Source: CAVVAE01 sp963746185 (GTDB taxonomy: Bacteria; Actinomycetota; Actinomycetes; Propionibacteriales; Nocardioidaceae). Taken from it: 64,000 nucleotides of DNA. The DNA lies in NCBI GenBank assembly GCA_963746185.1, contig CAVVAE010000001.1, positions 1 through 64,000 on the forward strand, given 5' to 3'. Made by a program: the position numbers and the translations under genes. This document shows, one piece after another, positions 28,636 through 38,052 of this stretch (positions are counted from its first letter, which is position 1; every line of letters begins with the position of its first letter). Under the pieces are notes generated by a model, which did no database searches, was not told the origin of the DNA, and was given only the letters and a program-made list of their open reading frames with translations.

Positions 28636-29699
28636 CCGCCGTTCACGTTGTCCTCCCGGGTGACATCGACGACCCGCTGCGGCCCAGCGGCGGGAACGTC
28701 TATGACCGGCAGACCTGTCGGGGGCTCGCCGCGATCGGCTGGTCAGTCCACGAACATTCCGTACCCGGCGGCTGGCCCTCGCCAGATGAGGCGGCGCTCG
28801 CCGGCCTCGCCGGCGCACTAAGCGGGATTGCCGACGGAGAGCTGGTCATGCTCGACGGCCTGGTTGCCTCCGCGGCTCCGGAGGAGATGGCTTCAGAGGC
28901 AGATCGGCTTCGGCTCGTCGTCCTCGTGCATATGCCGCTCGGCGAGAGCAGTCACGGGGGCAGCGTCACCGAGATACGGGTACGGGAGCGCCTGGCCCTG
29001 TCGGCCGCTGCTGTCGTCGTCACGACGAGCGAGTGGACTCGGCAGTGGTTGCTCGACCACTACGCACTGCCCGGCAGTCGAGTTCGCGTCGCCGAGCCCG
29101 GAGTCGAACGCGCCGATCTCGCACCTGGTACGCCGTCTGGCGGCGAGCTGCTCTGCGTCGGGGCAGTGACACCGGCCAAGGGATACGACGTCCTCCTTGC
29201 GGCGCTGGCGACGGTAATGGACCTGGACTGGCGCCTCGTCTGTGTCGGCTCGCTCGACCTGGATCCCGGCTTTGTCGACCACCTCCGCATCGCCGCAAAG
29301 GAGAGCGGGATCGCCGACCGGGTCTGCTTCACCGGCCCGCTCACCGGCACCGACCTCGACAACAGGTACGCCGCAGCAGACGTTCTCGTGCTTGCCTCAC
29401 GCGCCGAGACTTACGGCATGGTGGTCACCGAAGCGCTCGCGCGCGGCCTTCCGGTCATCGCGACGACGGTCGGCGGGGTGCCGGATGCGCTGGGGCGTGA
29501 ACTCGACGGCACCAGACCTGGCGTCTTGGTGCCGCCGGACAACGCACCTGCCCTCGCCCAGGCGCTCCGGGGCTGGCTCCTCAACAGTGATGGGCGGCAA
29601 GTCCTCCGAAGCGCCGCTCAGGAGCGGCGCTCGACGCTGTCCGACTGGTCGCAGACCTCGCTGACGCTCTCCCGCGTGCTAGCTGAGGTGGCCAAATGA
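28632..29699 (+). CDS. GT4-family glycosyltransferase
   Basis: 355 residues, GT-B fold, likely cytoplasmic or membrane-peripheral. The N-terminal half has the acceptor-site glycine stretch PSGGNVYDRQTCRGLAAIGW; the C-terminal nucleotide-sugar half has LLCVGAVTPAKGYDVLLAAL and the EX7E-type donor segment SRAETYGMVVTEALARGLPV. It should move a sugar from an NDP-sugar with retention. Starts within the PTPS-like stop (ATGA) and ends within the start of the next gene (ATGA), so it is tightly coupled to both. Confidence 0.9.
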   Translation: MTAVHVVLPGDIDDPLRPSGGNVYDRQTCRGLAAIGWSVHEHSVPGGWPSPDEAALAGLAGALSGIADGELVMLDGLVASAAPEEMASEADRLRLVVLVHMPLGESSHGGSVTEIRVRERLALSAAAVVVTTSEWTRQWLLDHYALPGSRVRVAEPGVERADLAPGTPSGGELLCVGAVTPAKGYDVLLAALATVMDLDWRLVCVGSLDLDPGFVDHLRIAAKESGIADRVCFTGPLTGTDLDNRYAAADVLVLASRAETYGMVVTEALARGLPVIATTVGGVPDALGRELDGTRPGVLVPPDNAPALAQALRGWLLNSDGRQVLRSAAQERRSTLSDWSQTSLTLSRVLAEVAK

Positions 29700-30757
29700 A
29701 CCGACAACCGGTCCCGCTCGTATTCACAGAAGAGCGCACGCAGAGCATTTTCTGGAGGAACGGAGCCCCTGCCATCAGCCGAACGTTGTGGGCCTGGGCG
29801 CGGCTGGCAGGCGGCGCCGCGATCCTGGTCGTGCTCATCACCCGGCTGGGTGCTGAGCCATTCCTCGACGCTATTCGCCTGACCAGTGCGTGGTCGTTGG
29901 CGATTGCTGTCGGGATCACGGCACTGACCACGGTGTGTTGCGCCTGGCGGTGGAGCATGGTCGCGACAACGCTGGGCGTCGACGTTCGCCTGCGCCCTGC
30001 GATCGCGGCGTACTACCGCTCTCAGTTCCTCAACGTGACACTGCCGAGCGGTGTCCTCGGTGATGTGGAACGCGCTGTCCGCCACGGCCGCTATGTCGGT
30101 GAGATGGGTCGAAGTTTCCGGTCGGTGGCGTGGGAGCGCGGTTTGGGGCAGGCAGTTCAGATCGGACTGACCGTGGCGGTGCTGCTCGTGCTGCCCTCGC
30201 CGTTTCGGTCGACCGTTTTGGTCTTCGCGGGGGTCGTCGTTGGTGTGTGCGTTGTGGCAGGGCTCATCGTCGTACTGCTGGCCAAGTCCGGGTCATTCAG
30301 GACACCACAACTGCCGGCCCGTATCGCGCGCGCCGTGGCGGACGACCTGCGCAAGATCTTGCTCGTGCGCCGCGTGTGGGGGAGCATTGTGCTGGCGTCC
30401 GGAGTCGCCGTTGCCGGCCACGTCGCGGTCTTCATTGTTGCGATGATGACCACCGGCACGACCGTGTCAGCGGGTCAGACTTTGTCGCTGGCGCTCATCG
30501 TGCTGCTGGCGTCATCGGTTCCGACGAACATCGCCGGATGGGGGCCTCGGGAAGGTGCGGCGGCCTGGGCATTCAGTTCCATCGGTCTGAGCGCCGCGCA
30601 GGGTGTCACGGTTGCCGTCGTGTACGGCGTGATGGTGCTGGTCGCTACGTTGCCCGGAGCGGCCATGCTGTTCGCAGGTTGGCACCACCAGGGCCGGCAA
30701 GACGTGGGAGCCACACGGCGCCCGGCGCACCAGTTGGAGGGAGTTGCTCGTGGCTGA
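29696..30757 (+). CDS. Lysylphosphatidylglycerol synthase TM-type membrane protein (flippase-like)
   Basis: 353 residues, about seven to eight membrane helices of the LPG_synthase_TM (UPF0104/AglD) family. Diagnostic pieces: WRWSMVATTLG, FLNVTLPSGVLGDVERAVRH near residue 105 and SSVPTNIAGWGPREGAAAWAF near residue 275. No MprF aminoacyl-transfer domain is present, so a lipid or glycolipid flipping role is the family-based guess. ATG at 29696 overlaps the glycosyltransferase stop; the stop overlaps the next gene by 8 bp. Next to a glycosyltransferase it may export the product. Confidence 0.86.
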   Translation: MNRQPVPLVFTEERTQSIFWRNGAPAISRTLWAWARLAGGAAILVVLITRLGAEPFLDAIRLTSAWSLAIAVGITALTTVCCAWRWSMVATTLGVDVRLRPAIAAYYRSQFLNVTLPSGVLGDVERAVRHGRYVGEMGRSFRSVAWERGLGQAVQIGLTVAVLLVLPSPFRSTVLVFAGVVVGVCVVAGLIVVLLAKSGSFRTPQLPARIARAVADDLRKILLVRRVWGSIVLASGVAVAGHVAVFIVAMMTTGTTVSAGQTLSLALIVLLASSVPTNIAGWGPREGAAAWAFSSIGLSAAQGVTVAVVYGVMVLVATLPGAAMLFAGWHHQGRQDVGATRRPAHQLEGVARG

Positions 30758-31442
30758 CCGTCCCTACACCGTGCTCAGCTGCGGCATGTCGATCGACGGG
30801 TTTCTCGACAACGCATCGGATGAACGGCTGATTCTGTCCAACGCGGCCGACCTCGATCGAGTCGATGCTGTGCGAGCCAGCTGCGACGCCATTCTCGTCG
30901 GCGCAGCCACCGTTCGAAACGACAACCCTCGGCTTCTGGTCCGCAGCCAGGCGCGAGTGGACGAGCGGAAGTCACGAGGGCTCACTCCCACGCCGATCAA
31001 GGTCACCGTGACCGAGCGGGCCAAGCTCGACCCGAGCGCGGACTTCTTCGCCGTTGGCGACACCGAGAAGCTGGTCTACTGCGTGAGCGAGACTGCGTCC
31101 GGATTGCGAGACCTGCTCGGACCCGTCGCGACGGTGATCGATGGCGGCCACGCGGTGCACATGCGCGGAGTAAGTGAGGACCTCCACTCCCGCGGCGTAC
31201 GTCGCCTGCTCGTCGAGGGTGGCGGCACCGTCCACACTCAGTTCCTGACCGCTGGTCTGGCGGACGAGCTCCAGTTGGTTGTGGCTCCGTTCTTCGTCGG
31301 CGACTCCAAAGCCCGGCGATTCGTCGACGACGGCCGGTTCCCGTGGAATCCCGACCGCCGAGCAAAGCTGGTCGAGGTCCGCGCGATCGAGGACGTCGTA
31401 CTGCTGCGGTATGCCCTCTCGAAACGCTGCGCTTCGGACTGA
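30750..31442 (+). CDS. RibD C-terminal-type (DHFR-fold) reductase
   Basis: 230 residues, a stand-alone dihydrofolate-reductase-fold domain as in the RibD reductase of riboflavin synthesis. Motifs: TVLSCGMSIDGFLDN at the N-terminus, CDAILVGAATVRNDNPRLLV near residue 45, and LLVEGGGTVHTQFL near residue 150. No deaminase domain is attached, so it resembles archaeal pyrimidine reductases and related proteins acting on pyrimidine, pterin or deazaflavin intermediates with NAD(P)H. GTG at 30750 with GGAGG 9 bp upstream. Last gene of the coupled operon begun by the MDR dehydrogenase. Confidence 0.85.
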   Translation: MADRPYTVLSCGMSIDGFLDNASDERLILSNAADLDRVDAVRASCDAILVGAATVRNDNPRLLVRSQARVDERKSRGLTPTPIKVTVTERAKLDPSADFFAVGDTEKLVYCVSETASGLRDLLGPVATVIDGGHAVHMRGVSEDLHSRGVRRLLVEGGGTVHTQFLTAGLADELQLVVAPFFVGDSKARRFVDDGRFPWNPDRRAKLVEVRAIEDVVLLRYALSKRCASD

Positions 31443-31538
31443 CGGGAGCACGATGCCGCCAGACCGCCCACCACGGCGATCCGCAGCCAGCTCGGCGCGC
31501 GGCAAAGGCGGTTGGCGGTCACGGCTAGGGTTTCTCGT

Positions 31539-32721
31539 GTGACGACGTATCCGACCGTGGCTGAGGTGGTGGCCGCGCTCGAGGCCCGCTACCCGCCTCG
31601 GTGGGCCGACGACGGCGACGCGATCGGGTTGATTGTCGGCGAGCCAGCCGCGACCGTCGAGCGCATCGTGTTCGCGGTCGACCCGGTGCAGGCAGTCGTC
31701 GACGAGGCGATCAAATCTGAGGCCGACCTGATCGTCGTACACCACCCGTTGCTCTACCGAGCCGTCTCGACGGTTTCGGCCGACCGCCCCAAGGGAAAGG
31801 CCATCCACGACCTGATCTCGCACGGCATCGCGTTGTACGTCGCCCACACCAACGCAGACTCGCCGCGGTTCGGAGTCTCGGAGTCGATGGCCCTCGCGCT
31901 GGGACTGCAGGACCTCCAACCTCTGGTCGCCGATCCCGCCGACCCACTGGACAAGGTCGTCACCTTCGTTCCGACTGCGGACGCTCAGAAGATGATCGAC
32001 GCGTTGTCCGACGCAGGAGCCGGCGCGATTGGCGACTACGACCGCTGCGCGTTCGTCACGCCAGGGGAGGGCACGTTCCGTCCCGGGACTGGCGCCAACC
32101 CCGCCCTCGGGAGATCCGGTGAGATCGAGGTCGTCGAGGAGGCGCGGATCGAGATGGTGCTGCCACGTGGTCGCCGTGATCACGTCGTCGCGGCGCTCCG
32201 GTCTGCCCACCCATACGAGGAGCCAGCCTTCGACGTCATCGAACTGGCCGCATGGGCCGGCGACCGAGGGAGTGGCCGCGTCGGCAAGCTCGAGCCTCCC
32301 GACCACCCTGCGCGAGTTCGCCGAGGCAGTCGCGGCCGCCCTACCCTCGACCGCCGTCGGGGCCCGGGTCTCGGGGGATCTCGATGGCGCTGTCGAGACG
32401 GTGGCGATCGCCGGCGGCGCCGGGGACTTCCTGCTCGATGACGTGCGCCTTGCTGGCGTCGACGTGTTCGTCACCTCAGACCTGAGACACCACCCGGCGT
32501 CGGAGTTTCGCGAGTACGACGGTCCGGCCCTGATCGACGTACCCCACTGGGCGGCCGAATGGACCTGGCTCCCGGTCGTACAGGACATCCTCACTCGTGA
32601 CCTTTCCGACGAAGGGCGCCAGGTCAGCTCCCAGGTGTCGCGGATCTGCACCGATCCGTGGAACTATCGTGCCTCGAGCCCCATGACACCGGACGTCCCT
32701 AAGCGCTCGCTCGACGGATGA
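31539..32721 (+). CDS. Nif3-like dinuclear metal centre protein (frameshifted)
   Basis: About 394 residues in the joined reading. Nif3/DUF34 family, possibly GTP cyclohydrolase-I-like hydrolases; the role is not settled. Metal-binding residues: His-His in LIVVHHPLLYR, VAHTNAD, and HxxE-type VTSDLRHHPASEF near the C-terminus. The middle insert (GRRDHVVAALRSAHPYEEPA) is the PII-like domain of longer family members. The frame slips near 32300. GTG at 31539 begins VTTYPTVAEVV. It starts 96 bp after the RibD-type gene and leads a conserved trio with the zinc ribbon and RNase H genes (compare Rv2230c-Rv2228c). Confidence 0.87.
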
Positions 32722-32767
32722 CCCACCAGCCCTCGCGCCAACGCCACTCCGACCACAGGAGCAGACC

Positions 32768-33511
32768 CTGAAAGCCGACCCGCTCGCCCAACTGAAACTG
32801 CTCGACCTGCAGTCAGTCGACACGTCACTCGACACGCTCGAGCGCCGCCTGCGAACGCTTCCTGAGCAGGCTGCGTTGGAAGTCTTGGCGGAACGGCGCA
32901 CAGACGTCAGCACGCGGCACGGGCGGGTCCAGACCGAGGTGGAGGACCTGGCCCGCGAACAGCGCAAGGCCGATGCCGACGTCGAGCAGGTCAAAGCCCG
33001 TCGCGCCCGCAACCAGGAGCGCATCGACGCCGGACTTGTCAGCGATCCGAAGCAGCTGCAGGCGATGCAGCACGAGATCGAGACGCTTCATCGCCGGATC
33101 AGCGACCTTGAGGACGAGGAGCTTGCCGTGATGGAGCGGCTCGAGACAGCCCAAGCCCAACTGGACTCACTGGGTGGGGAGCTCGTCGAGATCGAGTCGG
33201 GAGGGGTCGAGCAGCTCAAGGCCCGCGATGCCGCAACCGCCGAGATCTCCGAGCTGCAGCAAGCGGCCCGTGAGGAGAGGGAACTGCTGGTCGCCGACAT
33301 CCCGACCGATCTGCTCACCCTCTATGAACGGTTGCGTGGCCAGCTCGGCGGTGTCGGTGTCGGTGCTCTCCACCAGAAGCGATGCGGCGGATGCCAGCTC
33401 GATGTCGGCGCGGCCGATCTGGCTCGGATGGCGACGGCACCGGCGGATGAGGTGATGCGCTGCGAGGAATGCAACCGCATCCTCGTCCGGACGCCCGAGT
33501 CGGGGATCTGA
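32768..33511 (+). CDS. C4-type zinc ribbon coiled-coil protein, apparent CTG start
   Basis: 247 residues. A long charged coiled coil (residues 15-190, rich in E, R, Q) is followed by a zinc ribbon with CGGC and CEEC knuckles. Conserved actinobacterial family (compare Rv2229c) of unknown function, perhaps nucleic acid or ribosome linked. The N-terminus LKADPLAQLKLLDLQ aligns with where homologues begin, but the only codon there is CTG at 32768, with AGGAG 7 bp upstream; no ATG, GTG or TTG lies in frame at that place. An internal ATG at 32876 would remove 36 conserved residues. Either a CTG start or a base error. Confidence 0.82.
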   Translation: MKADPLAQLKLLDLQSVDTSLDTLERRLRTLPEQAALEVLAERRTDVSTRHGRVQTEVEDLAREQRKADADVEQVKARRARNQERIDAGLVSDPKQLQAMQHEIETLHRRISDLEDEELAVMERLETAQAQLDSLGGELVEIESGGVEQLKARDAATAEISELQQAAREERELLVADIPTDLLTLYERLRGQLGGVGVGALHQKRCGGCQLDVGAADLARMATAPADEVMRCEECNRILVRTPESGI

Positions 33512-33519
33512 TCACGACG

Positions 33520-34731
33520 ATGACTGCTTCGACGAACGTCATCATCGAGGCTGATGGTGGCTCCCGCGGGAACCCTGGCCCCGCCGGATTCGGAGCGCTC
33601 CTCCGAGATGCCGACACGGGTGACGTGATCGCCGAGGCGGCGGAGTCGATCGGCGTCGCGACGAACAACGTGGCGGAGTACCGGGGATTGATCGCCGGTT
33701 TGGAGCTGTATCTCGAGCACACGCCCGACGCGCTCCTTGAGGTGCGGATGGACTCCAAGCTCGTTATCGAGCAGATGGCTGGACGCTGGAAGATCAAGCA
33801 CCCCGACATGCGGCCGCTGGCGATCCAGGCCCAAAAGCTGGCGCCGTTCGGCACCGTCTGGACCTGGGTCCCGCGCGCAATGAACACCGACGCCGACCGA
33901 CTCGCCAACCTGGCTATGGACGCGGCGGCAGCGGGGGAGGTGTTCGACGTCCACGCAGATCGCGGCGCTCCCGACGGACTCGACATAGAGAACCGGCCAG
34001 GTGACCCGACGCCCGAGGCCATGGAGCCACCGGCCGCAGGTGGCGGCCGCGGCCAGTCAGGAGCGGAGACTCCGGCACCGGCGCGTAACCCGCTCCTCGG
34101 CTGGACGAATTGGAGTGGCGAGGCCACCACGCTGATCTTTCTGCGTCATGGCGTCACCGTGCACACGGGCGAGCGCAAGTTCTCCGGTGCGGGTGGCGAT
34201 GACCCGGGCCTGACCGAGGAGGGGCGTGGCCAGGCCGAACGCGCCGGCGCAAGCGCTCGCAGCCGATGAAGGCATCGACGCGATCATCGCCTCGCCGTTG
34301 CAGCGCACCCGCGACACTGCCGAGATCGTGTCGAAGGCACTCGGGCTCGATGTCGTCATTGAGGACGGCTTCCGCGAGTGCGCGTTCGGCGAGTGGGACG
34401 GGTTGACGCTCGCCGAGGTCGACCGAGCGGTGGCCTTCCGAGGTCGAGGCGTGGCTGGCTTCGATGGACGTCCGGCCGCCGGGCGGCGAGTCCATCGTCG
34501 AGGTGCAGAAGCGGGTGGAGGATGCGCTCGCGCGGACCTTGTCGGCGTATCGAGGGCAAGACCGTCGTTGTCGCCAGCCATGTCACGCCCATCAAGCTGT
34601 GCGTCCGCTACTGCCTGGATGCTCCACTCGAGTCGATCAACAAGATGCTGCTGGCACCTGCGTCGTTTACGACGCTGTCGTTCTTCGAGTCAGGTCATTC
34701 GTCGCTGCGCCAGTTCTCCGCACTCCCCTGA
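33520..34731 (+). CDS. Bifunctional RNase HI / histidine acid phosphatase (CobC-like), frameshifted
   Basis: About 404 residues joined. The N-terminal RNase HI domain (residues 1-140) removes RNA from hybrids; acidic residues are in IIEADGGSRGNPG, NNVAEYRGL, RMDSKLVIEQM and NTDADRLA. A Pro/Gly-rich linker of about 50 residues leads to a phosphoglycerate-mutase-like phosphatase domain with LIFLRHGVTVHTGE (catalytic His), SPLQRTRDTAEIV, and the second His in VVASHVTPIKLCV. The homologue Rv2228c has the same fusion and shows both RNase H and alpha-ribazole phosphatase-type activity. Frames change near 34230 and 34450. Starts 8 bp after the zinc ribbon gene. Confidence 0.87.
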
Positions 34732-34833
34732 GCCTGGGCAACGCCGAGTGGGAGGCTGCGACACCAGAACAAGACTGTTCAGTGCCGCAACCGCCCACTC
34801 GCCCCCGTCGGCGGACTCAGCTGAGAGCGGCAG

Positions 34834-36303
34834 TCACGCGACCGGCACCGGTCGGCGCCGGATCGCGAGGGCTACGACGGTCAACGTGGCCAGGAGCAGC
34901 GCGGTGGCTACGAGGAACGCACTGTGAGCACCGGAGACGAACAGATACTGCGCCTGCTCCCGTGCCGATCCCGCGGGGATGTCCGAAGCCGCGTCCCGGC
35001 TCGCCGACCCGAACACGGTCACGAGCACCGCGAGGCCGAGTGAGGCGCCGACTTGCTGCATCACGTTGACGAGGCCGGAAGCGGCACCGGCGTGCTCGGG
35101 CGAAACGCCCTGCAACGCAGCCCCCGTGAGCGGCACAAACGCGCTGCCGTTACCGATGCCCACCAGCACGAGTGGTCCGAGGATGCTGAGGTATCCGCTC
35201 TGCTCGGTGAGCTGGGTCAGCCAGAGCAAACCCAGCGTTGACAGCGCGACGCCGACGATCATCACGAGTCGGTCGCCGTAGCGCTCGACCAAGGTGCGCG
35301 CGCTCGCTTGCGATGCCACGAACAAAGCAATGGTCACCGGCAGGAAGCCGAACCCGGTGGCGAGTGGCGAGTATCCGAGCACGTCCTGCATGAACAGCGT
35401 GAGGAAGAAGAACATCCCCGTCATACCGGCAATCATGAGCATTCGGGCCAGGTAGGCACCGCTGCGAGTGCGGTCTGCGAACAGGCTGAGCGGCGTGATC
35501 GGTGCCTCGGCGTTTCGCTCGACGAGGATGAACGCCGTGAGGAGTACGACGCCGAGCGCGAACGCCATCAGAGTCTCGGTGTTGCTCCAGCCGTGTGCGG
35601 CTGCGTGCACGAATCCATAGACGAGAGATGTCATCCCGAGTGTGGACGTGATGGCGCCGGCGATGTCGAAACGCACATGCTGTCGTGGTGTCTCGTCGAG
35701 GAAGAGACGCCCGGCGACGTACACCGCAACACCGATCGGGACATTGACGAACATCACCCATCGCCATGACGCCCATTCGGTGAGCATGCCGCCGGCGACG
35801 AGGCCGACCGCGGCGCCACCGATGGAGACAGCGGTATAGAGGCCGAGTGCACGAGTGCGTTCGCGGCCTTCGGCGAACCGCGACGTGAGGAGGGCGAGAA
35901 CGGCAGGTGCAATCAGCGCGCCGCCGATGCCCTGCGCCGTGCGGGCGCCGAGTAGCACTCCGGACGTCGTCGCCATACCTCCGACGAGGGACGCCACGGT
36001 GAAGAGAGCCATGCCACCCAGGAACGCGCGGCGGCGACCGATCAGGTCACCCATCCGGGCACCGAGCAGCAGCAGGCCACCAAAGGCCAAGCTGTAGGCG
36101 TTGAGTACCCACGACAGGTTGGCGGGGGAGAAGTCCAGCGCGGTCTGCATCTGGGGAAGCGCCACGTTGACGATGCTCATGTCGAGCATCACCATCAGCT
36201 GCGCGACCAAGATGACGGCCAGCATGGTGTTGGGGTGGCCGCGCTCCGGCAGACGCCGGGCGCGGACGACCTCGGGACGGTCAAGGACCGGAGAGAGTGT
36301 CAC
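34834..36303 (-). CDS. MFS multidrug exporter, DHA2 (14-TM) family
   Basis: 489 residues with about 14 membrane helices. Motif D1 reads LMVMLDMSIVNVALPQM; motif A is GARMGDLIGRRRAFLGG; motif C-like glycines lie in SIGGAAVGLVAGGML. This EmrB/QacA-type proton antiporter probably exports a drug or metabolite. It is divergent from a TetR regulator with several palindromes between them, the classic arrangement of a repressed efflux pump. Confidence 0.92.
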   Translation of the reverse strand: MTLSPVLDRPEVVRARRLPERGHPNTMLAVILVAQLMVMLDMSIVNVALPQMQTALDFSPANLSWVLNAYSLAFGGLLLLGARMGDLIGRRRAFLGGMALFTVASLVGGMATTSGVLLGARTAQGIGGALIAPAVLALLTSRFAEGRERTRALGLYTAVSIGGAAVGLVAGGMLTEWASWRWVMFVNVPIGVAVYVAGRLFLDETPRQHVRFDIAGAITSTLGMTSLVYGFVHAAAHGWSNTETLMAFALGVVLLTAFILVERNAEAPITPLSLFADRTRSGAYLARMLMIAGMTGMFFFLTLFMQDVLGYSPLATGFGFLPVTIALFVASQASARTLVERYGDRLVMIVGVALSTLGLLWLTQLTEQSGYLSILGPLVLVGIGNGSAFVPLTGAALQGVSPEHAGAASGLVNVMQQVGASLGLAVLVTVFGSASRDAASDIPAGSAREQAQYLFVSGAHSAFLVATALLLATLTVVALAIRRRPVPVA

Positions 36304-36336
36304 GAGTTGATTCCTTCGGGTACGCTAGGGAGATAA

Positions 36337-36409
36337 ACGGAAGGGCCCTCCGGTAACAATACGGAGGCATCCTCCGTTTAGCAAGGGATTAACGGAGGCA
36401 ATCTCCGTT
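36337..36409. promoter_or_regulatory. MFS promoter with three TetR operator-like palindromes
   Basis: Palindromes: ACGGAAGGGCCCTCCGGT (36337-36354, imperfect), ACGGAGGCATCCTCCGT (36361-36377, perfect arms) and AACGGAGGCAATCTCCGTT (36391-36409, perfect arms). On the minus strand TTGCTA (36384-36379) and TATTGT (36361-36356) with a 17-bp spacer form a good -35/-10 for the exporter. The middle palindrome fills the spacer, so bound TetR would block RNA polymerase. Confidence 0.75.
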
Positions 36410-36479
36410 TCGCGCTTGAGTATCGTGCTGACCGACCCGGAGACCCGGGCTGTGTCGCCCCAGACAACGAGGACCACCT

Positions 36480-37064
36480 GTGACATCCGCCGAGACATCC
36501 GCAGAGACCACCGGCTCTGGCCGGCGGTTGCGCGCGGACGCTCAGCGCAACTACGAGACGCTCATCGAGGCGGCCCGCACCGCCTTCCGCGACTCCGAGG
36601 CCGATACGTCGCTCGAGGAGATCGCCCGCCGGGCCGGCGTCGGGATCGGCACGCTCTACCGGCACTTTCCGACGCGACTCGCGCTGCTCGAAGCCGTCTA
36701 TCGCGACGAGGTCGACGAGCTCGACCGCAAGAGCCAGAAGCTGATCGCCGCCGACGATCCGACCAACGCGCTTCAGGCATGGCTCGTGCTGTTCCTCGAC
36801 TACGCGACGACCAAACGCGCGCTCTTCCACGAGCTGGTCGGGGCGATCGGCAAGGACTCCGAACTTCTGACGCATTCACGCGGCGTGATCGAGCAGTCAG
36901 CGGAGGCCGTGTTGGGCAAGGCTCAGGCAGCTGGCGAGGTCCGAGCCGACATCGAGGTCAGCGACATCCTTCGCCTGGTCGGGGGTTGCACGATGATGCC
37001 CGGATCCAACGAAGAACAGCGCAAACGCATGCTTAGGGTGGTCGTCGACGGGCTTCACACCTGA
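36480..37064 (+). CDS. TetR-family transcriptional repressor
   Basis: 194 residues. The N-terminal TetR helix-turn-helix is clear: RNYETLIEAARTAFRDSEAD then SLEEIARRAGVGIGTLYRHF. The C-terminal ligand-binding half includes ILRLVGGCTMMPGSNEEQRK. GTG at 36480. It is divergent from the DHA2 exporter, with operator-like palindromes between, so it probably represses the exporter and itself; its ligand is unknown. Confidence 0.92.
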   Translation: MTSAETSAETTGSGRRLRADAQRNYETLIEAARTAFRDSEADTSLEEIARRAGVGIGTLYRHFPTRLALLEAVYRDEVDELDRKSQKLIAADDPTNALQAWLVLFLDYATTKRALFHELVGAIGKDSELLTHSRGVIEQSAEAVLGKAQAAGEVRADIEVSDILRLVGGCTMMPGSNEEQRKRMLRVVVDGLHT

Positions 37065-37094
37065 ACTTCATCCCTGCTATCTGTCAGACCAACC

Positions 37095-37868
37095 TCAGAC
37101 GTCGGGGACGATGACGTCAACGCTCCCAGCCTTCCCCGGTGTGGGCTCGACCGCCCACCCGAGCTCTGTCAGTTTCCGCACGAAGCCTTTGGGTGTCCCC
37201 GGGTTGCCGCCATCTTCGAGCAAGCCGCGCACCAGGCGACCCTTGGTGGCCTTATTGAAGTGACTGACCACGGAGCGCGTGCCAGCAACTTCGTGCAGCA
37301 CCCGCACCGAGACAACGCGTCGCACCTGCTCCTTAGTTGGTCTCCAAAAGTTCGCGTACATGCCAGACCTCAGATCGACGATGAGCTGTGTGGTGGTCAG
37401 CGGTCCCAGCACTTGTGCCAAGGGCTGGCGCCAGACAGACGCGACCGTGCCGAGGTCGGGGAAGGTGACGTTGCCTGAGAGCCGGTACGCCGGGATGCGG
37501 TCGCCGGGCCTGACCAGTCCGAACAACGAGCTCGTCATGAGCAACCGTGACGACGCGCGTCGTTTGGCGGCGGCCGACAGCGAGTTGAGCCCCAAGGCGT
37601 CGTACAAGACTCCGGTGTAGATGCGCCCGGCTGTCGCAGTGTGGGCCCCGTGGAGGGCGGCGTTGCGGGCGACTTCGTGGGCGAGGCCGGGTGGCAGGTC
37701 GAGGACGTGGCGTGCCTTGTCGGAGTCGCTGCTGCACAGCTCGACGAGCGAGTTGAGCACGGCTGATCGGGCGTCCGTCAGCTCGTGGAAGCTCAGGTTG
37801 GTCAGGTCAAGGCGGCTGCCGCGAACCGGAGCGAACTTGCTTTCGGACGGTGGCAACAAGACGAGCAC
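37095..37868 (-). CDS. yaaA: YaaA family peroxide stress protein
   Basis: 257 residues, YaaA/DUF328 family. In E. coli YaaA lowers free iron during peroxide stress and binds DNA. Matching segments: LVLLPPSESKFAP at the N-terminus, GRIYTGVLYDALGL, MTSSLFGLVRPGDRIPAYRL, DLRSGMYANFW, and SHFNKATKGRLVRGLL. GTG at 37868 begins the conserved LLPPSESK motif at residue 4; the frame is open further upstream but not conserved there. Convergent with tetR. Confidence 0.9.
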   Translation of the reverse strand: MLVLLPPSESKFAPVRGSRLDLTNLSFHELTDARSAVLNSLVELCSSDSDKARHVLDLPPGLAHEVARNAALHGAHTATAGRIYTGVLYDALGLNSLSAAAKRRASSRLLMTSSLFGLVRPGDRIPAYRLSGNVTFPDLGTVASVWRQPLAQVLGPLTTTQLIVDLRSGMYANFWRPTKEQVRRVVSVRVLHEVAGTRSVVSHFNKATKGRLVRGLLEDGGNPGTPKGFVRKLTELGWAVEPTPGKAGSVDVIVPDV

Positions 37869-38052
37869 CCCAGCGAGCCTAGAACGTGCCTCGCTGGCGG
37901 CAGCAGGCAGGCGATGCGGCGCAAGAGTTTGCGGGATGTACGAGGGGCTGGGTCCGGGGGCAGGGGAGCAGCGGAGTCGCGGACGGCCCATCAGCGTGAT
38001 AGATGTGGACGAACGTAACCACGAGCGCCGGTGGTTCAGCGCGGCGCGAGGA

